From: Amanita rubescens
Lineage: Eukaryota > Basidiomycota > Agaricomycetes > Agaricales > Amanitaceae
Reading direction: 5' to 3'
NCBI GenBank assembly: GCA_015039365.1
Contig: WION01000002.1
Location: 1,054,001 to 1,118,000 of the forward strand
Length of the DNA: 64,000 bases
Shown: piece by piece, positions 14,205 through 24,839 of the stretch
Position numbering within the stretch: the first letter of the stretch is position 1
Layout: every line of letters begins with the position of its first letter
Translations under genes and position numbers: made by a program
Notes under the pieces: generated by a model
Databases searched by the model: none
What the model was told of the DNA's origin: nothing
Seen by the model: only the letters and a program-made list of their open reading frames with translations

Positions 14205-15019
14205 ATGTTGCTCTACTCAGATGTTCTAACTGGCGATGAGATGTTCTCCGATGCCTTCCCTATGTATGCTGCCTATTCGTGTTTGTAGACTTGGACCCTT
14301 ATCTGACATCCTTTCAGGAAGGAGATCGACGAGATCGTTTATGAGGTCAACTGTTCCATGATCACCGTCAAGGATGGAGATGTAGACATTGGTTTGCCTG
14401 CTTTTAAAAATGTTCCGCGTGTACCCAACCAATAGACATCCAGGTGCAAACCCCTCTGCAGAGGAGGGTGGTGACGATGCCATGGAAGATGGCGCGAAGA
14501 CTGTCAACAATGTTGTTCATAGTTTCCGTCTCCAGCAAACCAGCTTCGACAAGAAATCGTATCTCACCTATCTTAAGGCACGTTTTCACTATTCCGACCT
14601 TTGATATGTGCCGATGGGATATAATAAGGGATACATGAAAGCAGTGAAAGCAGAGCTACAAAACTCAAACCCGGAGCGCGTAGAGGCTTTTGAAAAGGGC
14701 GCCCAAACATTTGCGAAGAAAGTCGTTGCCGGTTTCAAGGATTTTGAATTCGTGGGTTCCCATGGCCTTGATAAATTATGAGAATATTCATATTGCGACT
14801 TCAGTACACGGGTGAATCCATGAATCCTGATGGAATGGTAGCACTTTTGAATTATAGGGTGAGTTCAATACAGGCTAGTTTACATACATCGAATGACCCG
14901 CATTTCAGGAGGATGGTATCACGCGTAAGTGGGGAAAATGCGTGCCACTTTGGTGCACTAACAAGTTTACAGCCTATTTCACGTTCTGGAAGCATGGCCT
15001 GAAGGAAGTTAAATTGTAG
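14205..15019 (+). CDS. TCTP: Translationally controlled tumor protein homologue
   Basis: Small conserved cytosolic protein of about 168 residues, linked to growth, translation elongation and microtubules (yeast Tma19/Mmi1). The start MLLYSDVLTGDEMFSDAFPM is the family signature. Further exons give VYEVNCSMITVKDGDVDIG, GANPSAEEG (acidic flexible loop), NNVVHSFRLQQTSFDKKSYL, GYMKAVKAELQ and FKDFEFYTGESMNPDGMVAL, ending FTFWKHGLKEVKL. There are about six exons with small GT-AG introns, and every join is in frame. Promoter space is shared with Utp15. Confidence 0.95.
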
Positions 15020-15100
15020 TCCTAAATTTTGTATCTATGAGGTCTTCTTGTTATGTCACTCGCCGTACTAGATCTGTGACTTGGAGGCATTGAAATTTGA

Positions 15101-18100
15101 ATGGCTTCTCTTCCGGCGCTCGAGTCTCTTGTTAACACGTTAGTACCACAATCGACCTTCAATGAAGAACTCAGAAGGAGACTAGTTGCACGTTGTCAGG
15201 AGATATTGTCCAGGCATGCGCCATCGTTGTTCCCGTATTATACCACACTCGTCTGATTGGTTGAAGCCGCACTAATCAAACAATCACCTCGGACACGGCG
15301 CAGCTAAGCGATCAGATCAAGCAAAACCGTATGTCAAAACAATGATAAGTTCTTCTCCCGGCTGAGCACGTCTTAGTACCGAATAATGCTTCAGCGCTAA
15401 AGTTTGCCAATCTATACTCTCGTCTTCTCGATCAGGTGAATACTGACACTATATTCGACTTTTTGAGGCAAGTTTACGATATTTTTGGTTACCCAAGCCT
15501 GTCCTCTCCAGGAAACACGCGGCTCTCTTGTTCCTCCACTCACTAGGGCCATCATCACGACCTTTAAATTCGATGACGCAGCCCCTCTCAGCAAAGATCC
15601 CTTCATCATATCGGGGCCTAGAAACTCAACCGCACGGCAAATCCAAAGCTGATATTTTGAAAAGCTATCGTCACAAAGGCGGTAAGTTACGCGTTTTTTT
15701 GGGACCACTGGACGATATCTAAACGATGCGGTACAAGGTCGGGTCTGTTTACCGGATAATTTGCTCCTCCGTGACGCGTTGTACCTACTACAGGGCATTT
15801 CAGGTCGTTACATAAAATTCATTGGTTCGGAGGTGGATCATTCAATTCAGTTCGCGGACGAACCGGCGAGTGTTGTTATTGTCAAGTGCCAGTGCTCGCT
15901 AACTGTCCTATAGAATCATTTCATTCCACCACCAACTCGAGCCTTGGTGCATCGATTAGCAGAAGTTGGCTATTTATATGCCAGGGTGGATTCTTTCGTA
16001 AATGAGAGAGAGAATGAGGTTGGGGTTGGCATGATTGAACAGAGCCTTTGCCATCACCTACAGGCGCAATTGACTGAATATTATCGGCTGATTGCGATAC
16101 TTGAATCTCAAATGGCAACTGATGAGAAAGTTGAGGTTACTGGAAACGAACAAGAACTGGAAGAGCACACGGGTCTTACGTTACGACGTCTGGACGTCTG
16201 GATAAATGAGTGGAGGTTACGGATGAGGATGATGAGTGTGTGTGTGGAAGGGGCAAGAGGTAAATTCACCGCGTCTGGCACTCGAATTTTAATCTAATTT
16301 AACTCACAGATGCCCATGGTGGAGCACTGGTCAATCTGATTCACGGCTACACGGACAACGGCGATCCCTTTGTCCGAAAATTCACAGATCAACTCTTGGA
16401 AGAGGTATTGTTCAAAAGGATTTCTTTCATGTAGCTCATCTCGTACAGGTTTCTAAACCATTCTTTGTCACACTCCACAAGTGGCTGTTCTCAGGAGAGT
16501 TATACGATCCGTTTTCAGAATTTTTCGTTGCGGCGGATCCTGCCATGGCGAACCTGAATTATCTACACCCATCATCTCTCGTTGGCGTTGGTCAACTATC
16601 AGGAGATGGTGGTTTCGGTGGTTTGATCGCGGACGATGTGTCTGGTCGAGAAGATGGACTTAGGCTATGGGAAAAGAAATATCAGCTGCAGAAGCAAATG
16701 CTTCCAGCATTCGTTGGGGAGACCTTTGGACAAAAAGTACGTGCCTAGTGTTTATTTGCCTTTTATCTCAAAAGCAGGTCTTGTTATAGATATTTGCGAC
16801 CGGAAAGAGCTTGAATTTTATACGATATAGTTGTCATGATAGTGAATGGGTTGTTACTCAGGAAAAGATGAACACCAACGGAGGAAGTAAGTATCTTTTG
16901 CTTTGCCTATCACGTATATTGACCTGTTCTGCTTATCATTAGTGTTGCGGTACAGCGATATCGCCGGTCTCGAGCGATTAATCGACACTGCTTATCAGAT
17001 TGCCGGTCAAAGACTGTTTGAAATATTTCTGGACAAGTTTAAGTTACTTGACCACTTATCAGCACTCAAAAACTACATGTTGCTTGGACGCGGCGACTTT
17101 GTTGATCAATTGATGGAAGCACTCGGGTGAGATCGTCGAAATCGAGGTTCTTAGAAATGGACTAATGGTTTACAGTTCTAGCTTGTCAAGACCAGCAAAC
17201 ACGCTCTACCGGCATAACTTGACGGCAACACTAGAAACCGCCATCCGCTCCTCCAACGCTCAGAGTGACTCGCCTGACGTGTTGCGCAGACTTGACGCTC
17301 GTATGCTCGAGTATTCGCATGGAGAAATAGGTTGGGACGTTTTTACCATCGAGTACAAAGTCGATGCGCCTATTGATACGGTGTTGAATTCGACTTCAAT
17401 GGAGAAATATCTGAAGATTTTCAAGCATTTATGGCAGATAAAGCGTGTCGAAGTTGTCTTGAACAGAGGCTGGATGAGGATGGCTGGCGGTTCGCGACGT
17501 TTTCTAAGAGTTCCAGGTGTGCGATATTGTTGTTGGTGTTGATGTGAGCCAACGCTCATTGCTGAACAGAGTTGAACCTGGAGTGGCATCAAATCAGGCT
17601 TGTGGTGGCTGAAATGATTCATTTCGTGCGCCAAATGCAGGCCTATTGCCATCTCGAGGTCATCGAGTGTTCATGGAAAACTCTGACAGAATTCCTCGCA
17701 AAGAAAGAAGGCGGACTCGATGCATTAATCGAAGCGCATCGAACCTATTTAGACAAACTGGAGAAAAAGATTCTGTTGCTGAGCCCTCGAGCTGGTAAAG
17801 AGGTACGTGTCGCGAATTTCTTTTGTCCGATTGTGACATTGGCCTCAGGAGAACGTCTTGCATCTCGTAAGAGAAGTGTTCACAATCATCATACAGTTCC
17901 GCGAAGCAACTGTAAGCCGCTCTGTTCTGTGAATCCCATACAAGAATCAATACATTCACAGGATAACTTTTACAACTATTGCCTATCTGAGTCATCACGC
18001 CGGGACCAGCTGCTGGATGGGGCGAGGGTAAGTTTGATAATATGCTTTAGTGCTTTAGCCAACTGTTATAGGGTGTACATACGGGATCTGATTTCAACTC

Positions 18101-18287
18101 TGCAAACTCAGCGGAAGCTCTACACAGCATTTTGCGGAGGTTAAAGGAGTATGGCGCACTCTTCACAGAAAAGACGCAGAGTATTGTGATACATCTTCAA
18201 GCACATCATGACCTCGATTGTCGCTTCTTGGGTATAAGGCTCTCGTTCTCAGACTATTATAAGATTAGGAAAGACCAGCACAAATAA
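15101..18287 (+). CDS. GCP3: Gamma-tubulin complex component 3 (Spc98/Alp6 family)
   Basis: Microtubule-nucleating protein of the gamma-tubulin complex at spindle pole bodies. Recognisable blocks of the Spc97/Spc98 family are GRYIKFIG, LVHRLAEVGYLYARVDSF, ALVNLIHGYTDNGDPFVRKF, PFFVTLHKWLFSGELYDPF, EFFVAADP and LPAFVGETFGQKIFATGKSL. Then come FDKFKLLDHLSALKNYMLLGRGDF-like residues (17030-17105), YKVDAPIDTVLNSTSMEKYL, FKHLWQIKRVE and MIHFVRQMQAY. The spliced protein is about 880 residues in at least ten exons. The grip2-type C-terminal half (after about 16,500) binds gamma-tubulin. Motif content fits GCP3 best, though GCP2 is a close relative. The 3' end is 76 bp from the convergent PDI stop. 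Confidence 0.88.
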
Positions 18288-18363
18288 CTACTGTATCTTG
18301 ATACCATTCTGCAGTTCCCTCTGGTTATTCAACAGATACCCTATATATATATGTACAGGACGA

Positions 18364-20087
18364 TCATAACTCATCGTGGCTTGCTTCTTCCTCAACATCT
18401 ATCGGTTCTGGGAGCGGCACTTGAGCATCATCCTCGACAGGGGGAGCAACAGGGGACTCGAGTGAGTTTTTGGCATTCGCTTCGACGAATTCGATAAGAC
18501 TCTCTAGGGTCCGGTCACCATCGTACTCGATGAAATCAGGAGAACCAGCGGGTTTGAATTTGATGGTGGGAAATCCTGAAACATGGAATGGAATAGATGG
18601 GGGGAGGTCATTTTCAGTCGCCTCCATCTTGGCACTAAATGAGGGCGTTAGTTGGGCGTTGCGATGAGAAGGGTTACAACGAACATTGTGATGCGATCTT
18701 TGCGGTCGGCGAACCGTTCACCAAGGCTGTCCCAAATAGGCTTGAGGCGTTTGCAGTGTCCACACCTTGTACAAAGTTAAGATTGATATATTAAGCTTAA
18801 ATTGGGTTTGATCCTACCATGTGGCGTAAAACTCAATGAATACATCCTTGCTATCGTCGAGGACAACTTCCTCGAAGTTCTTGCCCACTACAACGTAAAC
18901 GGGTTCGTCTTGCGATTCGGGAATTGGTTCACTCTTGAGCGTAGGTTCAGCCTTGCCATCAAAGTATAGTTGGACCAAGTTTGACACAGCCTCCGGAGTA
19001 ACTTCAACGGACTGGTCTAGAGGATATTTGAGTTGCTTTTTCATATCTTGAACAACGAAGGCGGGCCATTTCTTTTCGCCGATATTTAATGCTTTTGCGT
19101 GGTCACCAAACTGGACAGCATCAATCCAAACAAAATTCATCTGTGACTTGTACTTCTTAGCCACGGGCCGGATGGCGTCGATTAATGCATCCTTGTCCTC
19201 GCTGTTAGGATCGATGAAAATGTAAGAAAGAGGTTTTTCGCTGGAGGCGTAGACACGGTAGTTCTCCGCGTTGACCTGATCAAGAACGGGAACGGACAAC
19301 TCTTCCATCCAGCCAGCCAGTTCCTCTGCGGTCAGTCCTGAAATGGGGTATGGATATTCAGAACGAGCTTCGTCGAAGGTACGGTATACGATAAGAGCAG
19401 GAGGGGTGACCCCTGCAGCTTCGAAAGCCTCTTGGTCTGTTGACAGACCAAATAGATATTCATCGCGGTGAGCCTCGGCCGCGGCGCTAAACTCGGCTGC
19501 GGGCGCGTCCGTTGATGAAGCGAGGTATGCAATAGCAACTACCTTGTCTGCACTTTGGAATTCAACATGGTTGACAGCGGTAACCTCAGAGACGGCAGGA
19601 AGCGACTGTCTGTGTGAGGGTGAGCGACACCAAGTGTACAGAGCATCGTCACTGACTTGAACATGTAGCTGATGATACCATCAGCTACACGCGTACCGCC
19701 GTATTCCTTTTCCTCGCCATTTTTGTAGACTTTGAGCGTACTTTTTGAACACGGCCGCATTAGAGAAAAGAAAGCAACTTGGGTGTAGAGCACGACTTAC
19801 GGGTATCCTTGAACACCCTTGGACTGACAGAGTTCGGCCTCCTCGACACAGTCGACTTTTGCAATCTTGATGTTCTTTTCCTTGAGGGCGGTTGCGGCCT
19901 CTTCGTAGTGGGGGGCAAGGGCCTTGCAGTGGCCGCACCAGGGAGCAAAGAACTCGACTAGAATGATGGGCTCTGGGTTGACAATCTCATCAAAGGTGGC
20001 AGCGGAGAGAGTGATGACATCCGACTCCGCGTCGGCTAAAACGCGAGCGGCAAAGGCCAGGAAGGATGCGGTCGCAAGGAAACGCAT
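18364..20087 (-). CDS. PDI1: Protein disulfide isomerase, ER lumen
   Basis: ER oxidoreductase and chaperone of about 500 residues. The start at 20087 gives a signal peptide (MRFLATASFLAFAARVLADA). The domain order is a-b-b'-a': first thioredoxin active site FFAPWCGHCKALAPHYEEAA, middle non-catalytic domains with SEKPLSYIFIDPN and IGEKKWPAFVVQD, and a second active site EFYATW|CGHCKRLKPIWDSL split by an intron (about 18761-18819). An acidic tail ends in HDEL, the ER retention signal. Both CGHC sites are intact. The promoter carries UPRE-like TGACGTG elements. It lies at the left border of the kinase island, and upstream DNA derives from the verprolin 3' end. Confidence 0.96.
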
Positions 20088-20136
20088 GATTGTGGGGAAA
20101 ATCGCGGTCAAGAGTGTTTATAAGAGGTGCACAGAA

Positions 20137-20182
20137 CTGACGTGTCACTACAGATTATATAATCAGAGCACCTTCACGTCAA
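20137..20182 (-). promoter_or_regulatory. UPRE-like elements upstream of PDI
   Basis: Two TGACGTG cores lie 50-95 bp upstream of the PDI start codon: TGACGTGT on the plus strand at 20138-20145 and TGACGTGA on the minus strand at about 20174-20181. TGACGTG(G/A) is the established core of the unfolded-protein-response element bound by Hac1/XBP1-type bZIP factors, and PDI is a classic target. The second core lies within sequence that, in the other repeat copy, encodes the end of verprolin. Function is inferred from sequence and position only. Confidence 0.45.
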
Positions 20183-20192
20183 AATCGCTTCC
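20144..20192 (+). repeat. Left direct repeat of the kinase island (duplicated verprolin 3' end)
   Basis: These 49 bases are identical to 23448-23502 except for a 6-base gap. Read on the minus strand they encode the last eight or so residues of verprolin (GSDFDVKVL plus stop) and adjoining 3' sequence. Here the fragment is cut off from the gene and sits just upstream of PDI. Confidence 0.9.
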
Positions 20193-20232
20193 GTTCGCCT
20201 TAGCAAAGCTCAAGATGAAAAATCACAAAACT

Positions 20233-20518
20233 GATTGATTTCAGGGAACATTTCAGATGAGCAACTGAACGAAAATATTGATTTCGGAATGCTGGCGAAA
20301 GAACATTTTATTGGCTCCTGTATAACAGCTTTTGAAATACATAGATTCTGATTAACTGATGAGCTATCTAGAAACGATTGATTTCAGGGAACATTTCAGA
20401 TGTAAATTCGGAGCAACTGAACCGAACTATTTGAGGTCCACAAAAATATTGATTTCAGAAGGCCAGTGAAAGAACGCATCTCTGACAACTTCTGAAAGAC
20501 GTAGATTCAGATTATTCA
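20233..20518 (+). repeat. Imperfect tandem duplication, two units of about 140 bp
   Basis: Unit 1 starts at 20233 and unit 2 at 20377. Both begin with the same 27-base segment GATTGATTTCAGGGAACATT plus TCAGATG. Both then contain GAGCAACTGAAC, AAAATATTGATTTC and a later TAGATTC(T/A)GATTA. The units differ by small insertions. No coding potential. It lies inside the kinase island near its left border. Confidence 0.7.
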
Positions 20519-20894
20519 CACTGGGCTAAATCTGCTATATTTTTCTTCGCATTTCTACTAAGTCACAATGGTAGCTACTATAGTACGAATACGTGCGAGT
20601 GATAGTGACGGTGCGAATAGCGATGGTATTAGTGGGCACTATCGCGTTGCTGGAATAGTTGAAAGCTAATGAATCCAATGATATCAGAACAGGAACCTCG
20701 AGTGTAATTGAGAGTATTTAGGTAACTACCATGGAACGGGAGGTAAGGTTGCGGTTATCGTCGAAAGGGGAGGCAGGTCCGCTTGGAGGACGTCGGCAGA
20801 GGGACGTATTCCTACTAAGTCACCGTGACTTGGATGTGAGAGAACTGCACCGTGACCAAGAGATAAGTCCATAGGGTATTCCCACGCCACCACC
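20519..20894. promoter_or_regulatory. Presumed promoter region of the Crinkler-header kinase gene
   Basis: No gene is seen here. The 12-base word CTACTAAGTCAC occurs twice (about 20555 and 20812). The second copy runs into a 15-base palindrome AAGTCACCGTGACTT at 20817-20831, about 64 bp before the start codon. These could be regulator-binding sites, but nothing beyond symmetry and repetition supports that. Confidence 0.3.
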
Positions 20895-22999
20895 ATGACC
20901 CAGCTTACTTGTCTCATAGGCGAAGATACCGTCTTTCCAGGTTACCGTGGCATGCAATGATGAGGTTAGCGACTTGAAGGAATTGATACAAAGTGAGCAA
21001 GCGCCGGATAGTTTAAAGGATGTTGATCCTCACACTCTAGAATTGTGGAAGGTGAGCGCCATCGACGAGCCGCTATGTGAAATGACATTGCTTTTCTCAG
21101 CCCAAGGGCTCCAACCCCATCGCCGCAAAACCACGCAAAACTCTCGTTGAGCGTATTGGGCTCCTGGGAGATGATCTTTCAACATTTGCAGACAGATTGG
21201 ACCCCTGGGAAACCGTCTTGAGTATCTTTCCAACGCAACCTCCCATAGAATACATTCACATAATTGTAAAGGTCCCGCATACCAGTGAGTAAGAGTGGAT
21301 CTTGCAGCTGAGTGTTGCTAACAAGATTCTGCCCCTAAAACCTTTTCCCTTTATCAACTTCACAATTTGCCATGCTAATTCTTGTTTCAACATCAGCTTT
21401 GAAAAGAAAGCGCGATGACCCTAGTTGGTCCTCTTCTGATGTGGCCTTAAACCTAAGTCCTAATCACGCTATAGCCGACATATCGCGAAAGTTATTCGAT
21501 CTATGGACAAAACCGGCGAAGTGGGATCTCCGGCACCTAAAGGAATACCTCGAGAAGCCTCTTGATCCAGACTGGAAGATCCCGTTGCCGCACGCCGAGT
21601 GGAGGGCACTCTTGGTCACTGAATCGATTCCTGCCCATGCATGCAGCACTGAAGACCTTGAACTTCTGTTTAAGCAAAGTGAAGATGAAACCGCTGTTGC
21701 AATTTTAGATCTGTTGAAGCTTGCAATTACGCGGGAACCAGTAAACCCGAGCGGTACTGCAATTTCGCTTGTTTCGTTCTGGGATAGAAATATCCGAGAC
21801 ATTCTTGAACGATGCCTGGGTGTTGCGAGTATTCGGGATAACAACGAAACTGGCAGGTTGCGACCTGATTTTGGTCTCCTACTTGCCAATGTTTGCGTAT
21901 TCCGAGGTGAAGAAAAGAGAACTGAGTTCACGGGGACGCATCCTCGAGATGAACTCAAAGTCAAGACCCGGTGGGTGTACAATTCCGCACCTTATATTCT
22001 CGGTTGGTCGTCGTTTGTGCCTGAGTAAGATTTTGATTTCAATCATCCATCTCTTCGGGGTCTAGGTTATTACGCCATTGGGGTCAAAGTTGTCCTCACA
22101 GCTATATTGCCACCAGGACCACAAGGCGAAAGCCTTCGGGCCGAGGATCTAATATCGGCTGATCTTTCTTCACGACGTGAACGAATCAAGAATGCTTTAA
22201 GGATGATCAAGTTGTGCGGCGTCCTCAGATGGCTTCAGCAGGTAATTGGAGAGGGCAAAGATAGAGATATGCATTTGCAGTCCCGGTGGATATACTTTTT
22301 TTTATTGCCATCTGGTATATTGACTCCGGGCTCAGCGACGGTGGCAAGTTGATTGAATATTTCTCATCGCATGTGCGCAAGACGTATGGATTAGCGAATA
22401 GCGATGACGGCAAAGGGCGTGTCGAACATCTAAAGGCCATCTATGCGTCACTAATTTCGAAGGGTGTTCCTAACGTGGACCAGCTCAAGAAAGCTGAAAT
22501 TCAGCACCGTGTACATGGTTCATACGTCGATCTGGAGCCAAGAGGCATTGATGCAGGTCCTAAATCACCTTTAGATGTTCGAAATGCTGTAGTGTGTGTC
22601 CTCGAGGCTCTCAAGGTAGTCTCAATTTCCTTCTACGTCATTAACTAACACTCTGGTCAGGTAGCCCATGCTGATCCACCAGTGTTTCATCGCGATATCC
22701 GTTGGCAGAATATCATGCAAAGCCATGAAGACTCTTCCAAATGGTTTCTGATCGACTGGGAAGATGCTTCCTTTGCGCCAGCGAAAGGAGCACCACATTT
22801 GAGCCAGAATGAACATTCACCAAATGTATATAAAGATAATCATGGTGCAGATGTGGACATATGGGCAGTCGGGCGGCTTATATTCACTGCGCAGTTGCAG
22901 GTTCCAGCTCTCAGGGACCTTGGACAGATGATGATGGAGGGCCATGTTTTGAACGCCGAGCAGGGACTGAGGGAAATATGTAATCTCCCCCCATTCTAA
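20895..22999 (+). CDS. Crinkler-header / FunK1-like protein kinase, agaricomycete type (possibly frame-broken)
   Basis: The N-terminal part matches the ubiquitin-like header of Crinkler-RHS-type proteins: MTQLTCLIGEDTVFP, then VTVACNDEVSDLKELIQ, a DPHTLELWK segment and the closing LSIFPTQPPIEYIHIIVKVP. A linker and kinase-like half follow: GYYAIGVKVVLTAI, RRERIKNALRMIKL, YVDLEPRG, NAVVCVLEALKVAHADPP, the catalytic loop FHRDIRWQNIM (Asp and Asn present) and SSKWFLIDWEDAS in place of DFG. It ends ICNLPPF. About 600 residues in about seven exons. One surplus base at about 20940 splits the header between VFP and VTV. Known relatives are proposed effectors or conflict proteins; the substrate is unknown. 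It sits alone on a repeat-bounded island between PDI and verprolin. Confidence 0.75.
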
Positions 23000-23447
23000 T
23001 TTGTAACCCACAAATCTCCTGTATTCAACGAAGGCACGTTGGTCCATGAGTCATGAAGATTGGCCATCGGTGGGTCGCTGGCAGTTATATAGCTACATCT
23101 GATTTGTTGCAATTGCTGAATGCCAATATCCAAGAAGGTCGGCGCCACAGATACTACTCTCGAGTGCATGGCCTCAGCTGATCTAACTCGATAGGAAAGA
23201 CTCTATTCTTATTTTACGTTTTGGCCCGTCGAGTCGTCGCTTTCCAGATCAATCGGGTACTGTAAGTTTGCATTCAGTAGAATTCAATCTTGTTCCAGAA
23301 GGCACCTGGGCACTTTCCGATTCGGGCGATCAACAAGGCCTTTGCGCCGCCTCCGAGTATTAAGCAGCTCATGTCATACACACGGGCTCGCCCAGTGGGC
23401 CAGACTCGTCTCCCGAGGCGCTGGAGGCTTGACGATGTTATGTAACG
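23000..23447. other. Non-coding right flank of the kinase island
   Basis: About 450 bp between the kinase stop and the right direct repeat. Short open frames (for example 23342-23524) show no recognisable family and no splice support. I see no terminal inverted repeat or transposase remnant here. Confidence 0.4.
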
Positions 23448-23502
23448 GTCACTACAGATTATATAATCACCATCAGAGCACCTTCACGTCAAAATCGCTT
23501 CC
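23448..23502 (+). repeat. Right direct repeat of the kinase island (native verprolin 3' end)
   Basis: This is the partner of 20144-20192, with an additional 6 bases (ACCATC) that duplicate the adjacent ATC. On the minus strand it contains the last codons and stop (23473-23475) of verprolin in frame with the rest of the gene, so this is the functional copy. Confidence 0.9.
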
Positions 23503-24724
23503 CCGCTGTCTTCCGCTTGCGTAAGTCTGTTGGACCCCCCGAAACTCCCGAGGCTCAGGAAACCCATCTACTTCAAACTTATGTCCTGAATATTCAGCAG
23601 AAGGTCGCCCTGTCTTCTCGTTTCGTCAGTCGCTCTTTGCCTATTCCTTGCACTTACTCTGGTCAGTCCCATTAGTCCGGCTTGGCGGTGGCGCTAGCGT
23701 CGCGCTCCCTGATACTGTCCTTGTTCTCTGTGGTGGTGGGGGTTGGAGACTTGACCGTGATACGGGTGATGGAGGCGCAGTAGATGCTCCTTCTGACAGT
23801 TCACGTACACGCGGGGGTGCCGGAGGCGCGCTCGTCGGAGGTTTACGCTCTGGAGTAGGAGGAGGTGCGGTTCTCGTCGGTGTGGACATCGACATACTAC
23901 TGGGCCTTGGCGGAGGTGGCGGCGGCGCTCGCGTTGATGGCCCCGACTTGGACAGTCCCACTCGAGGAGGAAACGGAGGCGCAGCTTTTATTGTTGGCGG
24001 TGGATCATTGCGAGTAGGGATGGAGGGGGATGGTCGAGAAGGGATCCTTGGCGGACTTGCTGCACGGGAAGGTCGGGGTGGTAATATGGTTGGCGGACTT
24101 GCCGTACGAGCAGGTGGAGGTCTATGAGGGGGTGGCGGTGCTGGTGAAGGCCGAGCTGGAACTGACGGCGCGCTCAAAGCTGGACGAGTAGGTACACTCG
24201 GAGCTAGGCGAGACGGTACGCTCGGGGCCTGACGAGCAGGTATGCTTGGAGCTCGAGATGGTATTGTTGGTATGGGTCTGTTAGGAGGCGCTGGGGGAGG
24301 TTTTGAAGGCGCACTACTCGGTGGCTTTGGGCGGATCGACCTGGGTGGAGATGGTGCACTGGTCGCTGGTACCTCTCGTTTGGGTACTGTGGGCACTGTA
24401 GGTGGTTTGCCGAGTGCGGGTGGTTTCGCTAGCGATATCTTGATTAATTTCATTGCAAAGTAGACGCTTAATAAACGCACCTAGGTTACTGCTCCCGGCC
24501 GGTTTTAACTTGGGCATCCCACCAGCGAATAGATTGCCCAACTGCGGTGGACCTCCACCTGACATTGCGATACCGGCCGACCCACCACCGTGACCACCGC
24601 CAATACCACCTCCACCCCCTCCCGGCTTAGGCTTGTCTACCGCAGGCGCACTCCTGTCATTCGTTTCGGCCTTTTTGAGTCTTTTGCCTACTTGAATTTG
24701 TTTCAAAAGTTCACTTGAAGCCAT
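23473..24724 (-). CDS. VRP1: Verprolin / WIP homologue (WH2 and WASP-binding protein)
   Basis: Actin-regulating partner of WASP (Las17) at endocytic patches. Three exons (24724-24481, 24428-23658, 23585-23473) sum to 1128 bp, exactly 375 codons plus stop. The start MASSELLKQIQVGKRLKKAE is a WH2 actin-binding motif (LKK core). The glycine- and proline-rich centre has many APSVPSR/APSVPTR-like units and PPPPPP runs, ligands for SH3 domains and profilin. The last exon encodes the WASP-binding motif KFEVDGFPEPREFRG and YASGRQRG. Without splicing at 23657-23586 the frame stops early at 23641 and that motif is lost. The end of the last exon lies inside the right repeat of the kinase island. It is divergent from Tra1, with 115 bp between starts. 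Confidence 0.9.
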
Positions 24725-24839
24725 CGTGCGCAGCGAGCAGGTCTGAATGTCACACAAATCCGTCAGTTGTCACATCACGTGACCAATTTCGAGGCTTAAG
24801 CCCGGCTCGTTTTGGTATGACGCCCACCCCCCTTCTGTT

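Noticed and set aside
20144..23502. Classic DNA transposon or LTR element carrying the kinase
   Set aside because: I found no terminal inverted repeats, transposase, integrase or reverse transcriptase fragments. The flanking repeats are gene-derived and too long for a normal target site duplication and too short for LTRs.
23641..23643. Stop codon ending verprolin after the residues DQSKCKE
   Set aside because: A GT-AG intron (23657-23586) removes it and restores the conserved WASP-binding motif; the three exons then total exactly 376 codons including stop.
23648..24463. Plus-strand Gly-rich open frames over verprolin
   Set aside because: Antisense shadow of proline-rich coding sequence (CCN read as NGG).
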